A DNA stretch of 64,000 nt from Paenibacillus crassostreae (GTDB lineage: Bacteria > Bacillota > Bacilli > Paenibacillales > Paenibacillaceae), in the NCBI RefSeq assembly GCF_001857945.1, contig NZ_CP017770.1, positions 1,240,001 through 1,304,000 of the forward strand. The letters run 5' to 3'. The stretch's first letter is position 1, and each line of letters begins with the position of its first letter. Shown in pieces: positions 26,533-36,699 of the stretch. The notes under the pieces are model-generated. The model searched no databases. It was given only the letters and a program-made list of their open reading frames with translations, and had not been told where the DNA came from. The position numbers were made by a program, and so were the translations under genes.

Positions 26533-28052
26533 TTATCTAATGGTTCTACCGTAACGGAAGGCAACAACTCAGGTTCTGATGCGATTGGTTGTGAGATTGA
26601 TTTCTTTTGAGTGAACCCTTTGATCAGATTCTCGATATCCAAACCAGATACATTTTTTAACATCGTAGGTGCAGTAGCCATTAATTCAGTTACATAATTA
26701 CTAACCCGTGCCGCACCTTCACCTTTACCTGTATCTACAACGGTTAGCGTATCGATTGATGCAAGTGGTTGTGCAATCTTACCTGCCAATTCAGGCAACA
26801 TCTTCGTAACCAGATCGAGTATTGCTGCTTCCCCATACTTTTGGAATGCATCGGCTAGCTTTTCCTTCGCTTCTGCTTCAGCTAATCCTCGTAAACGGAT
26901 AACATCTGCATCAGCTGTACCTATCGCACGTTCCGAATCAGCCATCGCCTCACCTTCCAGTCTCTTCTGCGTAGCGGACGCTTTGGCTTGCGTTTCGATG
27001 GAATACTGCAATGCATCCGCTTCTAACATTCTGCGTGCCTTATCTGCTTCTGCCCCAATCTCAACGGAATAGCGATCAGCGTCCGCCTTCTTCTTCACAT
27101 CAGCATCATATTGCATTTGGCGAACTAGAATTTCTTTTTCCTGTAAATCAACTTCACGATTCTTCCGAACCAGTTCTACTTGCATTTGTTCTTCCACCAT
27201 AATCTGTTTAGCACGTGCTTCTTGAATATGGTAGGCTTGATCCGCATCAGCTTTGGCAGTATCCTGCTCCTTCTTAAAGGATGCCACTTTCAATTCTTTC
27301 TCTTTGGACGCTTCGGCAATATTAGTATCTCTCAATAATTCTGCCTTCTGACCTTGTTCTTCTGCATTAGCCTTCTGAATACGAGCATCACGAACTGCAT
27401 CAGCTTCAGCAATTTCTGCATCACGCTTTACCGTAGCAATACGCGGTTTACCTAGTGCTTCTAAATAACCATGCTTATCGCGCAAATCTTTTATCGTAAA
27501 GGAGACAATTTGTAATCCCATTTTTTTAAGATCACGAGCTGCGACACCTTGTACTTCTTGTGCGAACTTATCACGGTTCTTATAGACTTCTTCTACGGTC
27601 ATCATACCTAAGATGGCTCTTAAATGACCTTCCAACACTTCCTGTGCTTCACTTCGAAGTGCTTCAACTGGTTTACCGATGAATTGTTCAGATGCCGTCA
27701 CAACATCCTCAATAGACCCACCGACCTTAATAATTGCAACACCATCAGCCATTACAGGTACTCCTTGCTCTGTATACACTTCTGGAGTTGATACATCAAG
27801 CTTATGTGAGAGGAGAGATATGAATTGTGACTGTTGAAATACCGGTAGAATAAATGCTCCACCACCACGAATAATCTTAATTCTACGTCCATCTTCTTCT
27901 GAAATATTCTTACTCCCAAGAAAAGAACCTGTGACGATCATGGCTTCATCTGGACCTACCGTCCTATAACGAGCCCAAAATGCCAAACCAAGAACAATAA
28001 TAACACCAATAACAACTGCAGGAATAATCAAATAATCTGGTATTGATTCCAC
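26529..28052 (-). CDS. floT: Flotillin-like membrane scaffold protein
   Basis: A 507-residue flotillin. One N-terminal membrane helix (about 8-28) anchors an SPFH/Band-7 domain (about 35-230), followed by an Ala/Glu-rich coiled coil (about 230-400) and a short C-terminal domain. In Bacillus, FloT organises membrane microdomains and is encoded with the NfeD protein YuaF. Here the start is a GTG that overlaps the nfeD stop by 1 bp (TAGTG), with GGAGATGA upstream; coupling is expected. Confidence 0.93.
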   Translation of the reverse strand: MESIPDYLIIPAVVIGVIIVLGLAFWARYRTVGPDEAMIVTGSFLGSKNISEEDGRRIKIIRGGGAFILPVFQQSQFISLLSHKLDVSTPEVYTEQGVPVMADGVAIIKVGGSIEDVVTASEQFIGKPVEALRSEAQEVLEGHLRAILGMMTVEEVYKNRDKFAQEVQGVAARDLKKMGLQIVSFTIKDLRDKHGYLEALGKPRIATVKRDAEIAEADAVRDARIQKANAEEQGQKAELLRDTNIAEASKEKELKVASFKKEQDTAKADADQAYHIQEARAKQIMVEEQMQVELVRKNREVDLQEKEILVRQMQYDADVKKKADADRYSVEIGAEADKARRMLEADALQYSIETQAKASATQKRLEGEAMADSERAIGTADADVIRLRGLAEAEAKEKLADAFQKYGEAAILDLVTKMLPELAGKIAQPLASIDTLTVVDTGKGEGAARVSNYVTELMATAPTMLKNVSGLDIENLIKGFTQKKSISQPIASEPELLPSVTVEPLDK

Positions 28053-28591
28053 TAAACTTCATCTCCTCTAGTATTATCAAATTCAGTAACGCGTAATACA
28101 CCATCTGCTTCTTCTACAATAACTACACGCGTTCCAACTGGTATTTCATGTTGTTCAAAACTTGATGCGATATGTAATACATTCGTTGCTCCAATCTTTA
28201 CCATTACTTCACCATAACCAATTGCAGGTAGTGGAATTGTGATCTCACCAATTTTCCCAACCAGATCATGGATGGAATAACCCGTTGAGTTCTCACTATT
28301 CTCCATTGGCTTAACATAAAAGAAATATACGAGAACTGCGATAAATATTGCGACTACAATAGATATAATAAGATTAGGTACTAAATTCAACTCCGTGTAA
28401 CGTGTCAGCAATATACCCGCTCCACCGAATACGGTGATAGCACTTGCAACGACAGTCGGCTTCAGAATATCTAGAGACAAGAAGTCAAGTATCCCATCAA
28501 GCGCTGTACTGAGTAGATCACCAAGTACTACAGTGACTAAGGCAAATAACACCCCCCCTACCAGACAACCTAAATAAAGCGCCTCCATCAT
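28052..28591 (-). CDS. Short NfeD-family membrane protein
   Basis: A 179-residue short-form NfeD protein resembling B. subtilis YuaF: three hydrophobic segments (about 5-25, 45-62, 70-92) and a C-terminal OB-fold region with GKIGEITIPLPAIGYGEVMVK. Its role is to partner flotillin in membrane organisation, by analogy. No protease domain is present. The start is one of two tandem ATGs after AGGAGG. Confidence 0.88.
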   Translation of the reverse strand: MMEALYLGCLVGGVLFALVTVVLGDLLSTALDGILDFLSLDILKPTVVASAITVFGGAGILLTRYTELNLVPNLIISIVVAIFIAVLVYFFYVKPMENSENSTGYSIHDLVGKIGEITIPLPAIGYGEVMVKIGATNVLHIASSFEQHEIPVGTRVVIVEEADGVLRVTEFDNTRGDEV

Positions 28592-28678
28592 TCATCCTCC
28601 TGACATGATTCGTATGTCACTACTTGCTTATACGCAGTAACCTACCCATTTGTTTCAAATATTTCCTGAAATTCAAAT

Positions 28679-28725
28679 AAAGAGTGTATATGAATAGTCA
28701 TGACAACTACACATTTACACTCTTT
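28679..28725. terminator. Hairpin between the alcohol dehydrogenase and nfeD
   Basis: AAAGAGTGTA (28679-28688) pairs with TACACTCTTT (28716-28725). The minus strand continues ATTTGAATTTC, a poor T-run, so termination of the dehydrogenase gene is likely but not strong. Confidence 0.5.
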
Positions 28726-28751
28726 AACCAATCAATATTACTCTCTTGTAC

Positions 28752-29915
28752 TTATAGCGACATATTGTATATCTTAATAACATCCGCTTTTTCTAATTTA
28801 CTGAAATTACCGAAAGGACCAAAGCGTACAGCTTTTTCAGCCATAATATCGATCTTACTATCATCAATATCATAATCGGCTAAACGATTTGGTGCGCCAA
28901 TCGAATTCCAGAATGTCCGTAAAGCTTCAATTCCTTCTGCACAAATCTGTTCATCACTTTTACCAGATGGATCAATATCAAACACATGTGTAGCAAGTCG
29001 TTTGAAACGATCTACATCCACATGTTGGTTATGTTTCATCCAATGTGGGAACAGAATAGCTAATCCTCCACCGTGTGGAATATCATAAACAGCAGATACG
29101 GCATGTTCAATATTATGTGTTCCCCAGTCTCCAGACATCCCCATATTTATAACACCATTCAAAGCCATCGTACCGCAATACATAATTGTTGCACGTAACT
29201 CATAATTCTCAAGATCGTTTATAAGTTTCGGAGCTGTGTCAATTACTGTTCGAAGAATCGTCTCACAGAATCCATCTTGAACAGGCGTATGATCCTCAGG
29301 ATGGAAGTAATGCTCCAATACATGAGACATAATGTCTACTACCCCATATACAGTCTGATCTTTCGGTAGTGAAAATGTATGTACTGGATCAAGAATGGAG
29401 AATGCCGGATAAGCATATGGACTACCCCAACCCATTTTCTCTTGTGTCTCTTCATTCGTTATGACAGAGCCACCATTCATTTCCGAGCCTGTTGCAGCCA
29501 TCGTCAATACTGTTCCTAATGGAAGAGCGTCCTGTGGGCTAGCTTTACGCTCTAGGAAATCCCACATGTCCCCATCATATTTCGCTCCTACAGCAATTGC
29601 CTTAGCACAATCGATGACGCTTCCGCCACCTACAGCAAGAATTAATTCAATACCTTTTGTTTTACATAGATCTACACCTTTATGAACTGTCGATAACCGT
29701 GGATTAGGTTCTACTCCACCTTGTTCAGTTACCTCAACTCCAATTTCATTCAACAATGCAATTACATTGTCATAAAGACCACTACGCTTAATACTTCCGC
29801 CACCATACAGGAATAATACCTTATTTCCGTATTTAGGGATCTCCGTTTTGAGTGCAGTTAGCTTTCCTCTTCCGAATATAAGCTTAGTAGGATTATTAAA
29901 TTCAAATGCTATCAT
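28752..29915 (-). CDS. Iron-dependent alcohol dehydrogenase (butanol dehydrogenase type)
   Basis: A 387-residue group III alcohol dehydrogenase like B. subtilis YugJ/YugK. NAD(P)-binding motifs are [16 protein letters not shown] and [15 protein letters not shown]. Metal ligands include the His in [14 protein letters not shown] and [15 protein letters not shown]. The natural substrate (short-chain aldehyde or alcohol) is not readable. The frame is open from 29969, but the ATG at 29915 has GGAGGCGAG 8 nt upstream and matches the family N-terminus ([14 protein letters not shown]). Confidence 0.9.
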   Translation of the reverse strand: MIAFEFNNPTKLIFGRGKLTALKTEIPKYGNKVLFLYGGGSIKRSGLYDNVIALLNEIGVEVTEQGGVEPNPRLSTVHKGVDLCKTKGIELILAVGGGSVIDCAKAIAVGAKYDGDMWDFLERKASPQDALPLGTVLTMAATGSEMNGGSVITNEETQEKMGWGSPYAYPAFSILDPVHTFSLPKDQTVYGVVDIMSHVLEHYFHPEDHTPVQDGFCETILRTVIDTAPKLINDLENYELRATIMYCGTMALNGVINMGMSGDWGTHNIEHAVSAVYDIPHGGGLAILFPHWMKHNQHVDVDRFKRLATHVFDIDPSGKSDEQICAEGIEALRTFWNSIGAPNRLADYDIDDSKIDIMAEKAVRFGPFGNFSKLEKADVIKIYNMSL

Positions 29916-30028
29916 CAATATCTCGCCTCCTATAATCATTACTGGTCTATAGTATAAACTATTCCCCAATACGCAACAAACCGCCCCTCCATATTTAGGA
30001 AGAACGGTTCATTACTGAAATTATATGC

Positions 30029-31618
30029 TTAAGCTTGTATGTTATATCCCATATGTTCCAAGAATCGTACGAAGGCTTGCTGCCCTACCTCTGTTCTCTT
30101 ATAGACACCTGCGTGACCTAGTATCTCAACAAATTTATCCCCAACCTCATGTTGGACTAATTGGACAGCTTCATCTTTACTAAATTGATTACCATGTTCA
30201 TCTATAAGTTCTTTAATCCAATCCAGATGTTGAGTTAACTCTGGAACCTCTCCGGCAATAGACGCAGAATGCAATCTATCATCACCACTGAGAATATGAG
30301 CAACCAAGTCTAATTCATTCTTCAATCTTCCTGGTAATATTGCCAATCCCATAACTTCAATCAAGCCGATATTTTCCTTCTTAATATGATGCATCTCCGA
30401 ATGCGGATGGAATATTCCATCTGGGAATTGTTCATTCGTACGATTGTTACGTAGCACCAGATCCATTTCATAGGCACCATCTTCTGTACGATGCACGATT
30501 GGAGTAACGGTGTTATGTCGAACATTCTCACCAGATTCATCCTTTGTAAAGGCTAGGACATCAGCTTCAACATCACTATATTGCTGCCAAATTTCATAGA
30601 TATTGTTGGCACTTTCGAGCAAAACCTCACTATCTTGTGAAGTAATTCGAAGTACGGACATTGGCCACTTTACAATACTCACGGTTACTCCAGGATAATC
30701 TTTATGCGTGAATATCAGTTCTTTCGGTGCATTCTGAATCGGGAACGTGTGACGTCCTCCTTGGAAATGATCATGTGTCAGAATTGACCCGCCAACGATA
30801 GGTAGATCTGCATTCGATCCTATGAAATAATGTGGCACAACATCAACGAATGACAGTAGTCTTCGCAATGTATCCTTTGTTAGTTTCATAGGGACATGAT
30901 CACGGTGAAACACAATGCAATGCTCATTGTAATATACATATGGAGAGTATTGAAAGTACCATGGTTCTTCGTTCATCTCCAACGGAATGATTCTTAGATT
31001 CTGACGGGCCGGATGATTAATCCGACCGGCATATCCAACATTCTCCCTACACAATTGGCATTTTGGATAGATAGGTGGTGGAAGAAGCTTCGCCATAGCG
31101 ATCTCTTTCGGATTCTTCTCAGGTTTTGAAAGATTAATCGTCATCTCAATATCGCCATAGGCTGTTTCTTGCTTCCAATATACATTTTTAGCTACACGAT
31201 CCATACGAATATAGTTAGAATCGATACTTAATTTGTAAAAGAAATCCGTTGCAGCTGCAATCCCATGTTCTTCTGAAATGGTCTCAAATTCTGCAATCAC
31301 GTCTGAAGGACGAGCCATTAGGAATCCCATGATTTTAGCATCTAATAAATCTCGATAAGTATCACTATTCTCAGGAATTAACCCAATTTGATATCCATAA
31401 TCAATCAACACATCAATTATAGCTTGTGGACTTTCCTCATGTTTATAATCTACTCGATCTAAGAATGGTTCGCTGAATTGGAAGAGTTCCATCAGAATAT
31501 TCCGACTATAATCTACATCCTCTTGTTTAATTAGACTATGCTCTAATGCAAAACATACAATGGTCTCAATGGCATATAGAGCTTTATTCTGTTCAGGAGT
31601 TCTAGTTGTGTTACTCAT
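30029..31618 (-). CDS. galT: UDP-glucose-hexose-1-phosphate uridylyltransferase
   Basis: A 529-residue GalT of the long Firmicute type, the uridylyl-transfer step of the Leloir pathway. Characteristic segments are FQYSPYVYYNEHCIVFHRDH, GSILTHDHFQGGRHTFPI and HPHSEMHHIKKENIGLIEVMG. It is the third gene of galK-galE-galT. The frame extends upstream into galE, but the ATG at 31618 with AGGGGG 6 nt before it is the start, leaving 11 bp to the galE stop. Confidence 0.95.
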   Translation of the reverse strand: MSNTTRTPEQNKALYAIETIVCFALEHSLIKQEDVDYSRNILMELFQFSEPFLDRVDYKHEESPQAIIDVLIDYGYQIGLIPENSDTYRDLLDAKIMGFLMARPSDVIAEFETISEEHGIAAATDFFYKLSIDSNYIRMDRVAKNVYWKQETAYGDIEMTINLSKPEKNPKEIAMAKLLPPPIYPKCQLCRENVGYAGRINHPARQNLRIIPLEMNEEPWYFQYSPYVYYNEHCIVFHRDHVPMKLTKDTLRRLLSFVDVVPHYFIGSNADLPIVGGSILTHDHFQGGRHTFPIQNAPKELIFTHKDYPGVTVSIVKWPMSVLRITSQDSEVLLESANNIYEIWQQYSDVEADVLAFTKDESGENVRHNTVTPIVHRTEDGAYEMDLVLRNNRTNEQFPDGIFHPHSEMHHIKKENIGLIEVMGLAILPGRLKNELDLVAHILSGDDRLHSASIAGEVPELTQHLDWIKELIDEHGNQFSKDEAVQLVQHEVGDKFVEILGHAGVYKRTEVGQQAFVRFLEHMGYNIQA

Positions 31619-31629
31619 GTTCATCCCCC

Positions 31630-32616
31630 TTATTCTCCATACCCTTGTGGATGGGATTGATGCCAGCTCCAAGCACTTTGTATAATGGTCTCAAGCTGAT
31701 CATATGCTGGCTTCCATCCTAGAACGGTACGCGCTTTTTCCGAAGAAGCTACTAATATGGCAGGATCTCCTGCACGACGTTCCTGTACCACTACGGGAAT
31801 TTCAAGTCCAGTTACCTTTTTCGCCGTTTCAATGACATCTTTGACAGAGAATCCTTGTCCATTCCCTAGATTAAATACGTTACTCTCTTGTCCACTTCGC
31901 AAATAGGATACGGCACGGTAATGGGCATCTGCTAGATCACTCACATGGATGTAATCACGTACACAAGTGCCATCAGGTGTCGGATAGTCTTCACCAAACA
32001 TAGCAATATTGTCCCGTTGTTTCAGGGCGGCTTGTAGTACTAGTGGAATCAGATGACTCTCTGGACGATGATCTTCACCAATACGTCCACTCTCATGTGC
32101 ACCGGCTGCATTGAAATAGCGTAATGCTACATATTTAATGCCTAGTACTTTATCGAACCATGACATCATACGTTCCATCATGAGTTTTGTCTCACCATAT
32201 ACATTAGTTGGTTCTGTGCGATCACCTTCCATAATAGGCACTTTCTCTGGTTCACCATAAGTAGCCGCAGTAGATGAGAACACAATCTTACGCACATTCG
32301 CTGCATCCATCGCTTCAAGTAAGCATAACGTACCAAAGACATTATTATCATAATATTTAGTAGGGTTCTTCATACTTTCTCCAACAAGAGAATTGGCCGC
32401 GAAATGGATCACCGCATCGATCTTATTCTCGCTGAATAACTTGGTAAGGAGCTCCTTATCTCTTAAGTCACCTTCATAAAGTTTACCTCCAAGCAATGCC
32501 TCACGATGACCCGTCTGTAGATTGTCAATTACTACGACTTCTTCCCCAAGATCAAGTAATGCCGCCACAGTGTGAGAACCGATATACCCTGCTCCACCTG
32601 TTACTAGAATGGCCAT
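31630..32616 (-). CDS. galE: UDP-glucose 4-epimerase
   Basis: A 328-residue short-chain dehydrogenase-type epimerase interconverting UDP-glucose and UDP-galactose. Motifs are GGAGYIGSHTVAAL (NAD binding), SSTAATYGEP with the catalytic Ser/Thr, and YGETKLMMERM with the YxxxK pair. Its ATG lies one base after the galK stop, so translation is coupled. Confidence 0.96.
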   Translation of the reverse strand: MAILVTGGAGYIGSHTVAALLDLGEEVVVIDNLQTGHREALLGGKLYEGDLRDKELLTKLFSENKIDAVIHFAANSLVGESMKNPTKYYDNNVFGTLCLLEAMDAANVRKIVFSSTAATYGEPEKVPIMEGDRTEPTNVYGETKLMMERMMSWFDKVLGIKYVALRYFNAAGAHESGRIGEDHRPESHLIPLVLQAALKQRDNIAMFGEDYPTPDGTCVRDYIHVSDLADAHYRAVSYLRSGQESNVFNLGNGQGFSVKDVIETAKKVTGLEIPVVVQERRAGDPAILVASSEKARTVLGWKPAYDQLETIIQSAWSWHQSHPQGYGE

Positions 32617-32617
32617 A

Positions 32618-33796
32618 TTAGTTATCCCCCTTAAGTTCTTTCACTCCGTCGCCGACACCGCACACATAGAACTCGCCCTTAATACCCGCAGCAGCTCTAT
32701 ACCGTTCACCTACCTGTTGCACGAATTGATCAACAGAATCCTCATGGACTAATGATACAGTACAACCACCAAATCCAGCGCCTGTCATACGCGAACCCAA
32801 TGTACCTGGTATCTTGCGTGCTTCTTCAACCATCACATCTAACTCTTTACAACTAACCTCATACAAATCTCGAAGGGATTCATGGGATTGATTCATGTAT
32901 TGTCCGAAAGTCTTAAGATCATTACTACTAAGAGCTTCTACTGAATCTAGCACACGTTGGTTCTCTTCGATAACATGTTGAGCCCGACGTCTGACGATAT
33001 CATCTTGAATATGATCTTTAACGGTTTCGAATTGATCTGGTTTGAGATGTGCTAGATATTCTAATGTTGGAATTTCCTTCTTCAGAATGTCCAATGCTTC
33101 TTCACATTGCGAGCGACGCTCATTATATGCAGAATCTACAAGACCTCTACGTTTATTCGTATTCCCAATAACAAGCTTGTATGAACCCGTACGGAAAGGA
33201 ACATGTTTATACTCCAATGTGTCGCACATCAGTAGAATTGCATGATCTTGTTTACCATTTGCTACCGCAAATTGATCCATAATACCGGAATTCACACCAA
33301 CGTACTGATTCTCAACTCTTTGTGACAGACGTGCAATTTCTATCGTATCTGTTTCCTTACCTGCCAATGACAAGAGCGCGTACGCTGTCACTACTTCAAT
33401 GGATGCTGAAGATGATAGTCCTGCACCATTAGGGATTTCTCCATAAAAGTACAAATCATATCCTTGCGTAAATTTGCACCCCATCTTGCTTAATTCCACG
33501 AACACACCGATCGGATAATCGATCCATTCACCACTCTTCTTATCCCCTAAACCATCAAGATCTAATGTCGCCTCAAATGGAATATTACCTGAAGCTAGAT
33601 GAATCTTGTGATCATCTCTTTCACGGACGATAAGTGTTGTCCCGAATTCAAGGGCAGCTGGCAGAACATAACCACCATTATAATCAATATGTTCACCAAT
33701 CAGATTCACTCGACCTGGTGCATTAAATATTCGTACTGGATATTTACTTTCTCCATTTTTAGCAATAAACGTTTCTTTCAATTGATCTAAACTCAC
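32618..33796 (-). CDS. galK: Galactokinase
   Basis: A 392-residue GHMP-family kinase phosphorylating galactose at C1. Motifs are GRVNLIGEHIDYNGGYVLP (substrate signature), GAGLSSSASIEV (ATP-binding loop) and MTGAGFGGCTVSLV (C-terminal motif). The start is a GTG with GGTGAT upstream. It is first in galK-galE-galT and divergent from an AraC-type regulator. The gap between them has no strong -35 for galK, which suits activator dependence. Confidence 0.95.
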   Translation of the reverse strand: MSLDQLKETFIAKNGESKYPVRIFNAPGRVNLIGEHIDYNGGYVLPAALEFGTTLIVRERDDHKIHLASGNIPFEATLDLDGLGDKKSGEWIDYPIGVFVELSKMGCKFTQGYDLYFYGEIPNGAGLSSSASIEVVTAYALLSLAGKETDTIEIARLSQRVENQYVGVNSGIMDQFAVANGKQDHAILLMCDTLEYKHVPFRTGSYKLVIGNTNKRRGLVDSAYNERRSQCEEALDILKKEIPTLEYLAHLKPDQFETVKDHIQDDIVRRRAQHVIEENQRVLDSVEALSSNDLKTFGQYMNQSHESLRDLYEVSCKELDVMVEEARKIPGTLGSRMTGAGFGGCTVSLVHEDSVDQFVQQVGERYRAAAGIKGEFYVCGVGDGVKELKGDN

Positions 33797-33970
33797 TATT
33801 CATCACCAATCCTTTCAATATCGTTTTGACTTACACTTAGTATAAAAGATATAGTTCATTCTGATAATGCAATCATGTGTGCTTAATATGGATAAATGTG
33901 ACCTTTTCAACTATAATAATACGATATTAAACCTAATTAAAATCTGAACGTAGAGAGGAATAACAACCTG

Positions 33971-34831
33971 ATGTCACTGCAGTACTCATATGCTGTATCT
34001 GCCAATCCCGTCTCTCATGATGGTAACTCACTTCATGTTCTTTTTGCAGGTGAAAGCCAGACGGAACCCTTACATGCACTAGGCCCAAAAATATATGATT
34101 ACTATTTACTACACTATATAGAAAGTGGACATGGTTTATTTAGAACTGAGCAGCATACCTTTGAACTAAGTGAAGGATCATGTTTTCTCATTCATCCTGG
34201 TCAATTAGTCAGCTATGTCTCTGATGATGAGCATCCCTGGCGCTACCGTTGGACCGCTTTTATTGGGCAAGAAGCACAACAACGTGTAGAAGCATCCGGG
34301 TTTGTATCCAATCATTCGGTGTTCACCTCCACGAAGAAGCAATCCATCATCCCAATGTCAATTGCAAGTATGCAAGAAGCCTTTTATTCCAAAAAGGAAA
34401 GTGCCCATATGGTTTCATTGGGTCATCTGTATCTCATTCTCGCTGAAGCTCAAGATAATTTATCTAGCCAAACACGTCTTACCGGAACAAAGTCCCAAGT
34501 ACAGCGAACCGTTAAACAGATGATACTCTACATGTCTACCCAATTTGCCCATCCTGTATCCATTGAGCAAATGTGTGATAGCCTTGGGTACAATCGGGCA
34601 TACCTCTCCCGAATTTTCAAGAAAGAAACAGGTCTTTCTCCTATCACTTATTTATTGAAACTGCGGATTGATAAGTCACGTCAACTACTACGTGAACGCC
34701 CTGAACTCTCCATTGAGCAGATTGCCTCATCCGTTGGACTGACTGATGCACTCTATTTCTCACGGCAATTCAGAAGATTCTGTAATCTATCGCCAAGCGC
34801 TTATCGTAATCAAACTGGATCACATCTTTAA
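33971..34831 (+). CDS. AraC-family regulator, probable galactose-operon activator
   Basis: A 286-residue regulator with an N-terminal cupin sensor (about 15-150: LHYIESGHGLFRTEQHTFEL, GSCFLIHPGQLVSYV) and a C-terminal double helix-turn-helix (about 185-283: MCDSLGYNRAYLSRIFKKET, IASSVGLTDALYFSRQFRRF). Divergent transcription from galK-galE-galT across a 174-bp gap suggests it activates those genes with a sugar ligand. This is inference from position; no operator was identified. Confidence 0.85.
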   Translation: MSLQYSYAVSANPVSHDGNSLHVLFAGESQTEPLHALGPKIYDYYLLHYIESGHGLFRTEQHTFELSEGSCFLIHPGQLVSYVSDDEHPWRYRWTAFIGQEAQQRVEASGFVSNHSVFTSTKKQSIIPMSIASMQEAFYSKKESAHMVSLGHLYLILAEAQDNLSSQTRLTGTKSQVQRTVKQMILYMSTQFAHPVSIEQMCDSLGYNRAYLSRIFKKETGLSPITYLLKLRIDKSRQLLRERPELSIEQIASSVGLTDALYFSRQFRRFCNLSPSAYRNQTGSHL

Positions 34832-34871
34832 GATACAAGTTAGAAATCATGATTGACTTTTATATCATATG

Positions 34872-34911
34872 AAAGCCTGCTCACTTCCTATAAAGAGGAT
34901 GAGCAGGCTTT
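34872..34911. terminator. Bidirectional terminator
   Basis: AAAGCCTGCTCA (34872-34883) pairs with TGAGCAGGCTTT (34900-34911) and is followed by TTTAG. It separates the convergent araC-type and sirtuin genes. Confidence 0.85.
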
Positions 34912-34915
34912 TTAG

Positions 34916-35653
34916 CTATATCAATTGACTCATCTTTTCCATCACTTCACCAATTGGATCTGTAATCAGTAAATCAGCTTGATGATCGTATATTGTAGGT
35001 TCGATATTCAGAAGAACGGTTCGACTTCCTTTGAAATAAGAAATTAGATGTGCTGCTGGCTGCACAGTTAATGATGTTCCACCAATGATGAGTAAATCAG
35101 CTGATGAGATGGCATCCATAGATTGATAAAGTATTTGTTGATCCAATGATTCTTCATATAGAACGACATCAGGCTTAATCACAGCGCCACATGAGGAACA
35201 ACGTGGTACTATATCTTCGCTACCAATAATGACTTCTAACCCATAGTAGTAGGAACATCCCATACAATAATTACGGTGAATTGATCCATGTAATTCTAGA
35301 ACCTTAGTGCTTCCAGCTTTTTGATGTAATCCATCAATATTTTGTGTAACAATAGCCTTTAACTTCCCTCGTTTCTCGAGATCAGCCAGTACATTATGGC
35401 AAGCATTAGGTTTAGCATGCTCATGTATCATCTTACTACGGTAGAAATCATAGAATACTTCAGGATGTTCTATAAAGAAATGATGACTGAGCATGACTTC
35501 AGGAGGATAAGGAGAATGCTGTTCACTTTGATATAACCCTGCTGCAGAACGAAAATCGGGAATTCCACTTTCTGTTGACGTTCCCGCTCCTCCAAAGAAT
35601 ACAATCTTACTACTTTCTTGAATCCATGAGACCAACGTATTTACCTTTTGCAT
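34916..35653 (-). CDS. cobB: NAD-dependent protein deacylase (sirtuin)
   Basis: A 245-residue class Sir2 enzyme removing acyl groups from lysines with NAD+. Motifs are GGAGTSTESGIPDFRS, TQNIDGLHQKAGS and LHGSIHRN with the catalytic His. A four-Cys zinc site is formed by CMGC and CSSC, and GGTSLTVQPAA is also present. Two ATGs, at 35659 and 35653, follow GGAGGTGA; the second has 9-nt spacing and is preferred. Monocistronic as far as can be seen. Confidence 0.93.
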   Translation of the reverse strand: MQKVNTLVSWIQESSKIVFFGGAGTSTESGIPDFRSAAGLYQSEQHSPYPPEVMLSHHFFIEHPEVFYDFYRSKMIHEHAKPNACHNVLADLEKRGKLKAIVTQNIDGLHQKAGSTKVLELHGSIHRNYCMGCSYYYGLEVIIGSEDIVPRCSSCGAVIKPDVVLYEESLDQQILYQSMDAISSADLLIIGGTSLTVQPAAHLISYFKGSRTVLLNIEPTIYDHQADLLITDPIGEVMEKMSQLI

Positions 35654-35703
35654 TCTCATTCACCTCCTACGTTCATTAACGAATGTTAACAAAATAATTG
35701 CTA

Positions 35704-36369
35704 TTATTTCGCTTTTGCCAAATCGAATGCTTCCATATACTGTTCTGCTCTGTGGCGTACTTGACTCATATCACCCGTTCTGGTCGCTTCTGCTGTAAGA
35801 TCTGAACCAATACTCACCGCAACAGCACCTGATTTAATCCATTCTCCGAGATTTGAGAGCGATACACCACCTGAAGGCATAAAGTTTGCCTGAGGCATTG
35901 GACCTTTCAATGTTTTTATAATAGAAGGATCAAATAGATTACCTGGGAACAATTTCATGATATCCACACCAAGCTCCAATGCTAGTTGCACTTCAGCTAC
36001 AGTCATCAGCCCAGGAATGATAGGAATACGATACAAATTACATATTTTTACCGTTTCTTGATTTAGGGATGGCGATACTACGAATTCAGCACCCACAAGC
36101 ATGGCAGAACGCGCTGTCTGCGGCTCCAATACTGTTCCAGCACCGATAATTGCAAATTTGGCAGGATCGGTCGCATTCCAATGGTAGACTCTGCTCAATT
36201 TCTCAATCGCATGTAATGCCCCAGGGACAGTCAGTGTCACTTCAATCACCTTAATTCCGCCTGCAATCGCTTGTTCGGCCATTTCTACTACTTGATCTGT
36301 AGAATTTCCACGTAATACTGCAACTACACCACAATCGGTGATTTTTGTAATCAATTGAATTTTTCTCAC
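35704..36369 (-). CDS. eda: KDPG/KHG aldolase
   Basis: A 221-residue bifunctional aldolase (2-keto-3-deoxy-6-phosphogluconate / 2-keto-4-hydroxyglutarate), a TIM barrel. Active-site elements are the Glu in VIEVTLTVPGAL, GAGTVL, and the Schiff-base Lys in DIMKLFPGN. The start is a GTG at 36369 with AAGGAGTGG upstream; the longer frame from 36399 would run through the cre site and has no ribosome site. No dehydratase or sugar kinase for the same pathway is adjacent. A cre site 16 bp upstream implies glucose repression. Confidence 0.9.
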   Translation of the reverse strand: MRKIQLITKITDCGVVAVLRGNSTDQVVEMAEQAIAGGIKVIEVTLTVPGALHAIEKLSRVYHWNATDPAKFAIIGAGTVLEPQTARSAMLVGAEFVVSPSLNQETVKICNLYRIPIIPGLMTVAEVQLALELGVDIMKLFPGNLFDPSIIKTLKGPMPQANFMPSGGVSLSNLGEWIKSGAVAVSIGSDLTAEATRTGDMSQVRHRAEQYMEAFDLAKAK

Positions 36370-36384
36370 AATAAGCCACTCCTT

Positions 36385-36400
36385 TGTAATCGTTTGCATA
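36385..36400 (-). promoter_or_regulatory. cre site before eda
   Basis: The plus strand reads TTGTAATCGTTTGCAT, a full match to WTGNAANCGNWWNCAW and nearly identical to the fad cre. It lies immediately upstream of the eda ribosome-binding site. Confidence 0.7.
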
Positions 36401-36570
36401 GATTATGACCTGTTCATATTATTTCTATTCTTATTGTCGAACGGATGCCATCAACTTGTCAATCCTTCAGCAACTACAGTACAACCATCTATTAGTCGAA
36501 TCCATCGATTTCCTCTGATTAATTAGACACGGCCTAAGTATATCCTTAGAGACGGTGTTATGTTTTGGGC

Positions 36571-36600
36571 TTGACATCTGCTAGAAAAAGCAACTATTTT
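36571..36600 (+). promoter_or_regulatory. Candidate promoter of ilvD
   Basis: TTGACA (36571-36576) and TATTTT (36595-36600) are 18 nt apart, about 90 bp before the chosen ilvD start. The rest of the 36400-36699 gap shows no T-box or other structure I can recognise. Confidence 0.45.
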
Positions 36601-36699
36601 ATGATAGACTCATGTATAAGCATTTATATATTCACTCTGTTGGGAAACCGTGTTAAAGCGATGAATAATAATAGAAAGAAATTGGGGGAATTAGACATC

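Noticed and set aside
36400-36699. T-box or in-frame extension before ilvD
   Set aside because: No T-box core sequence and no ribosome site for the longer frame; family N-terminus begins at 36700.
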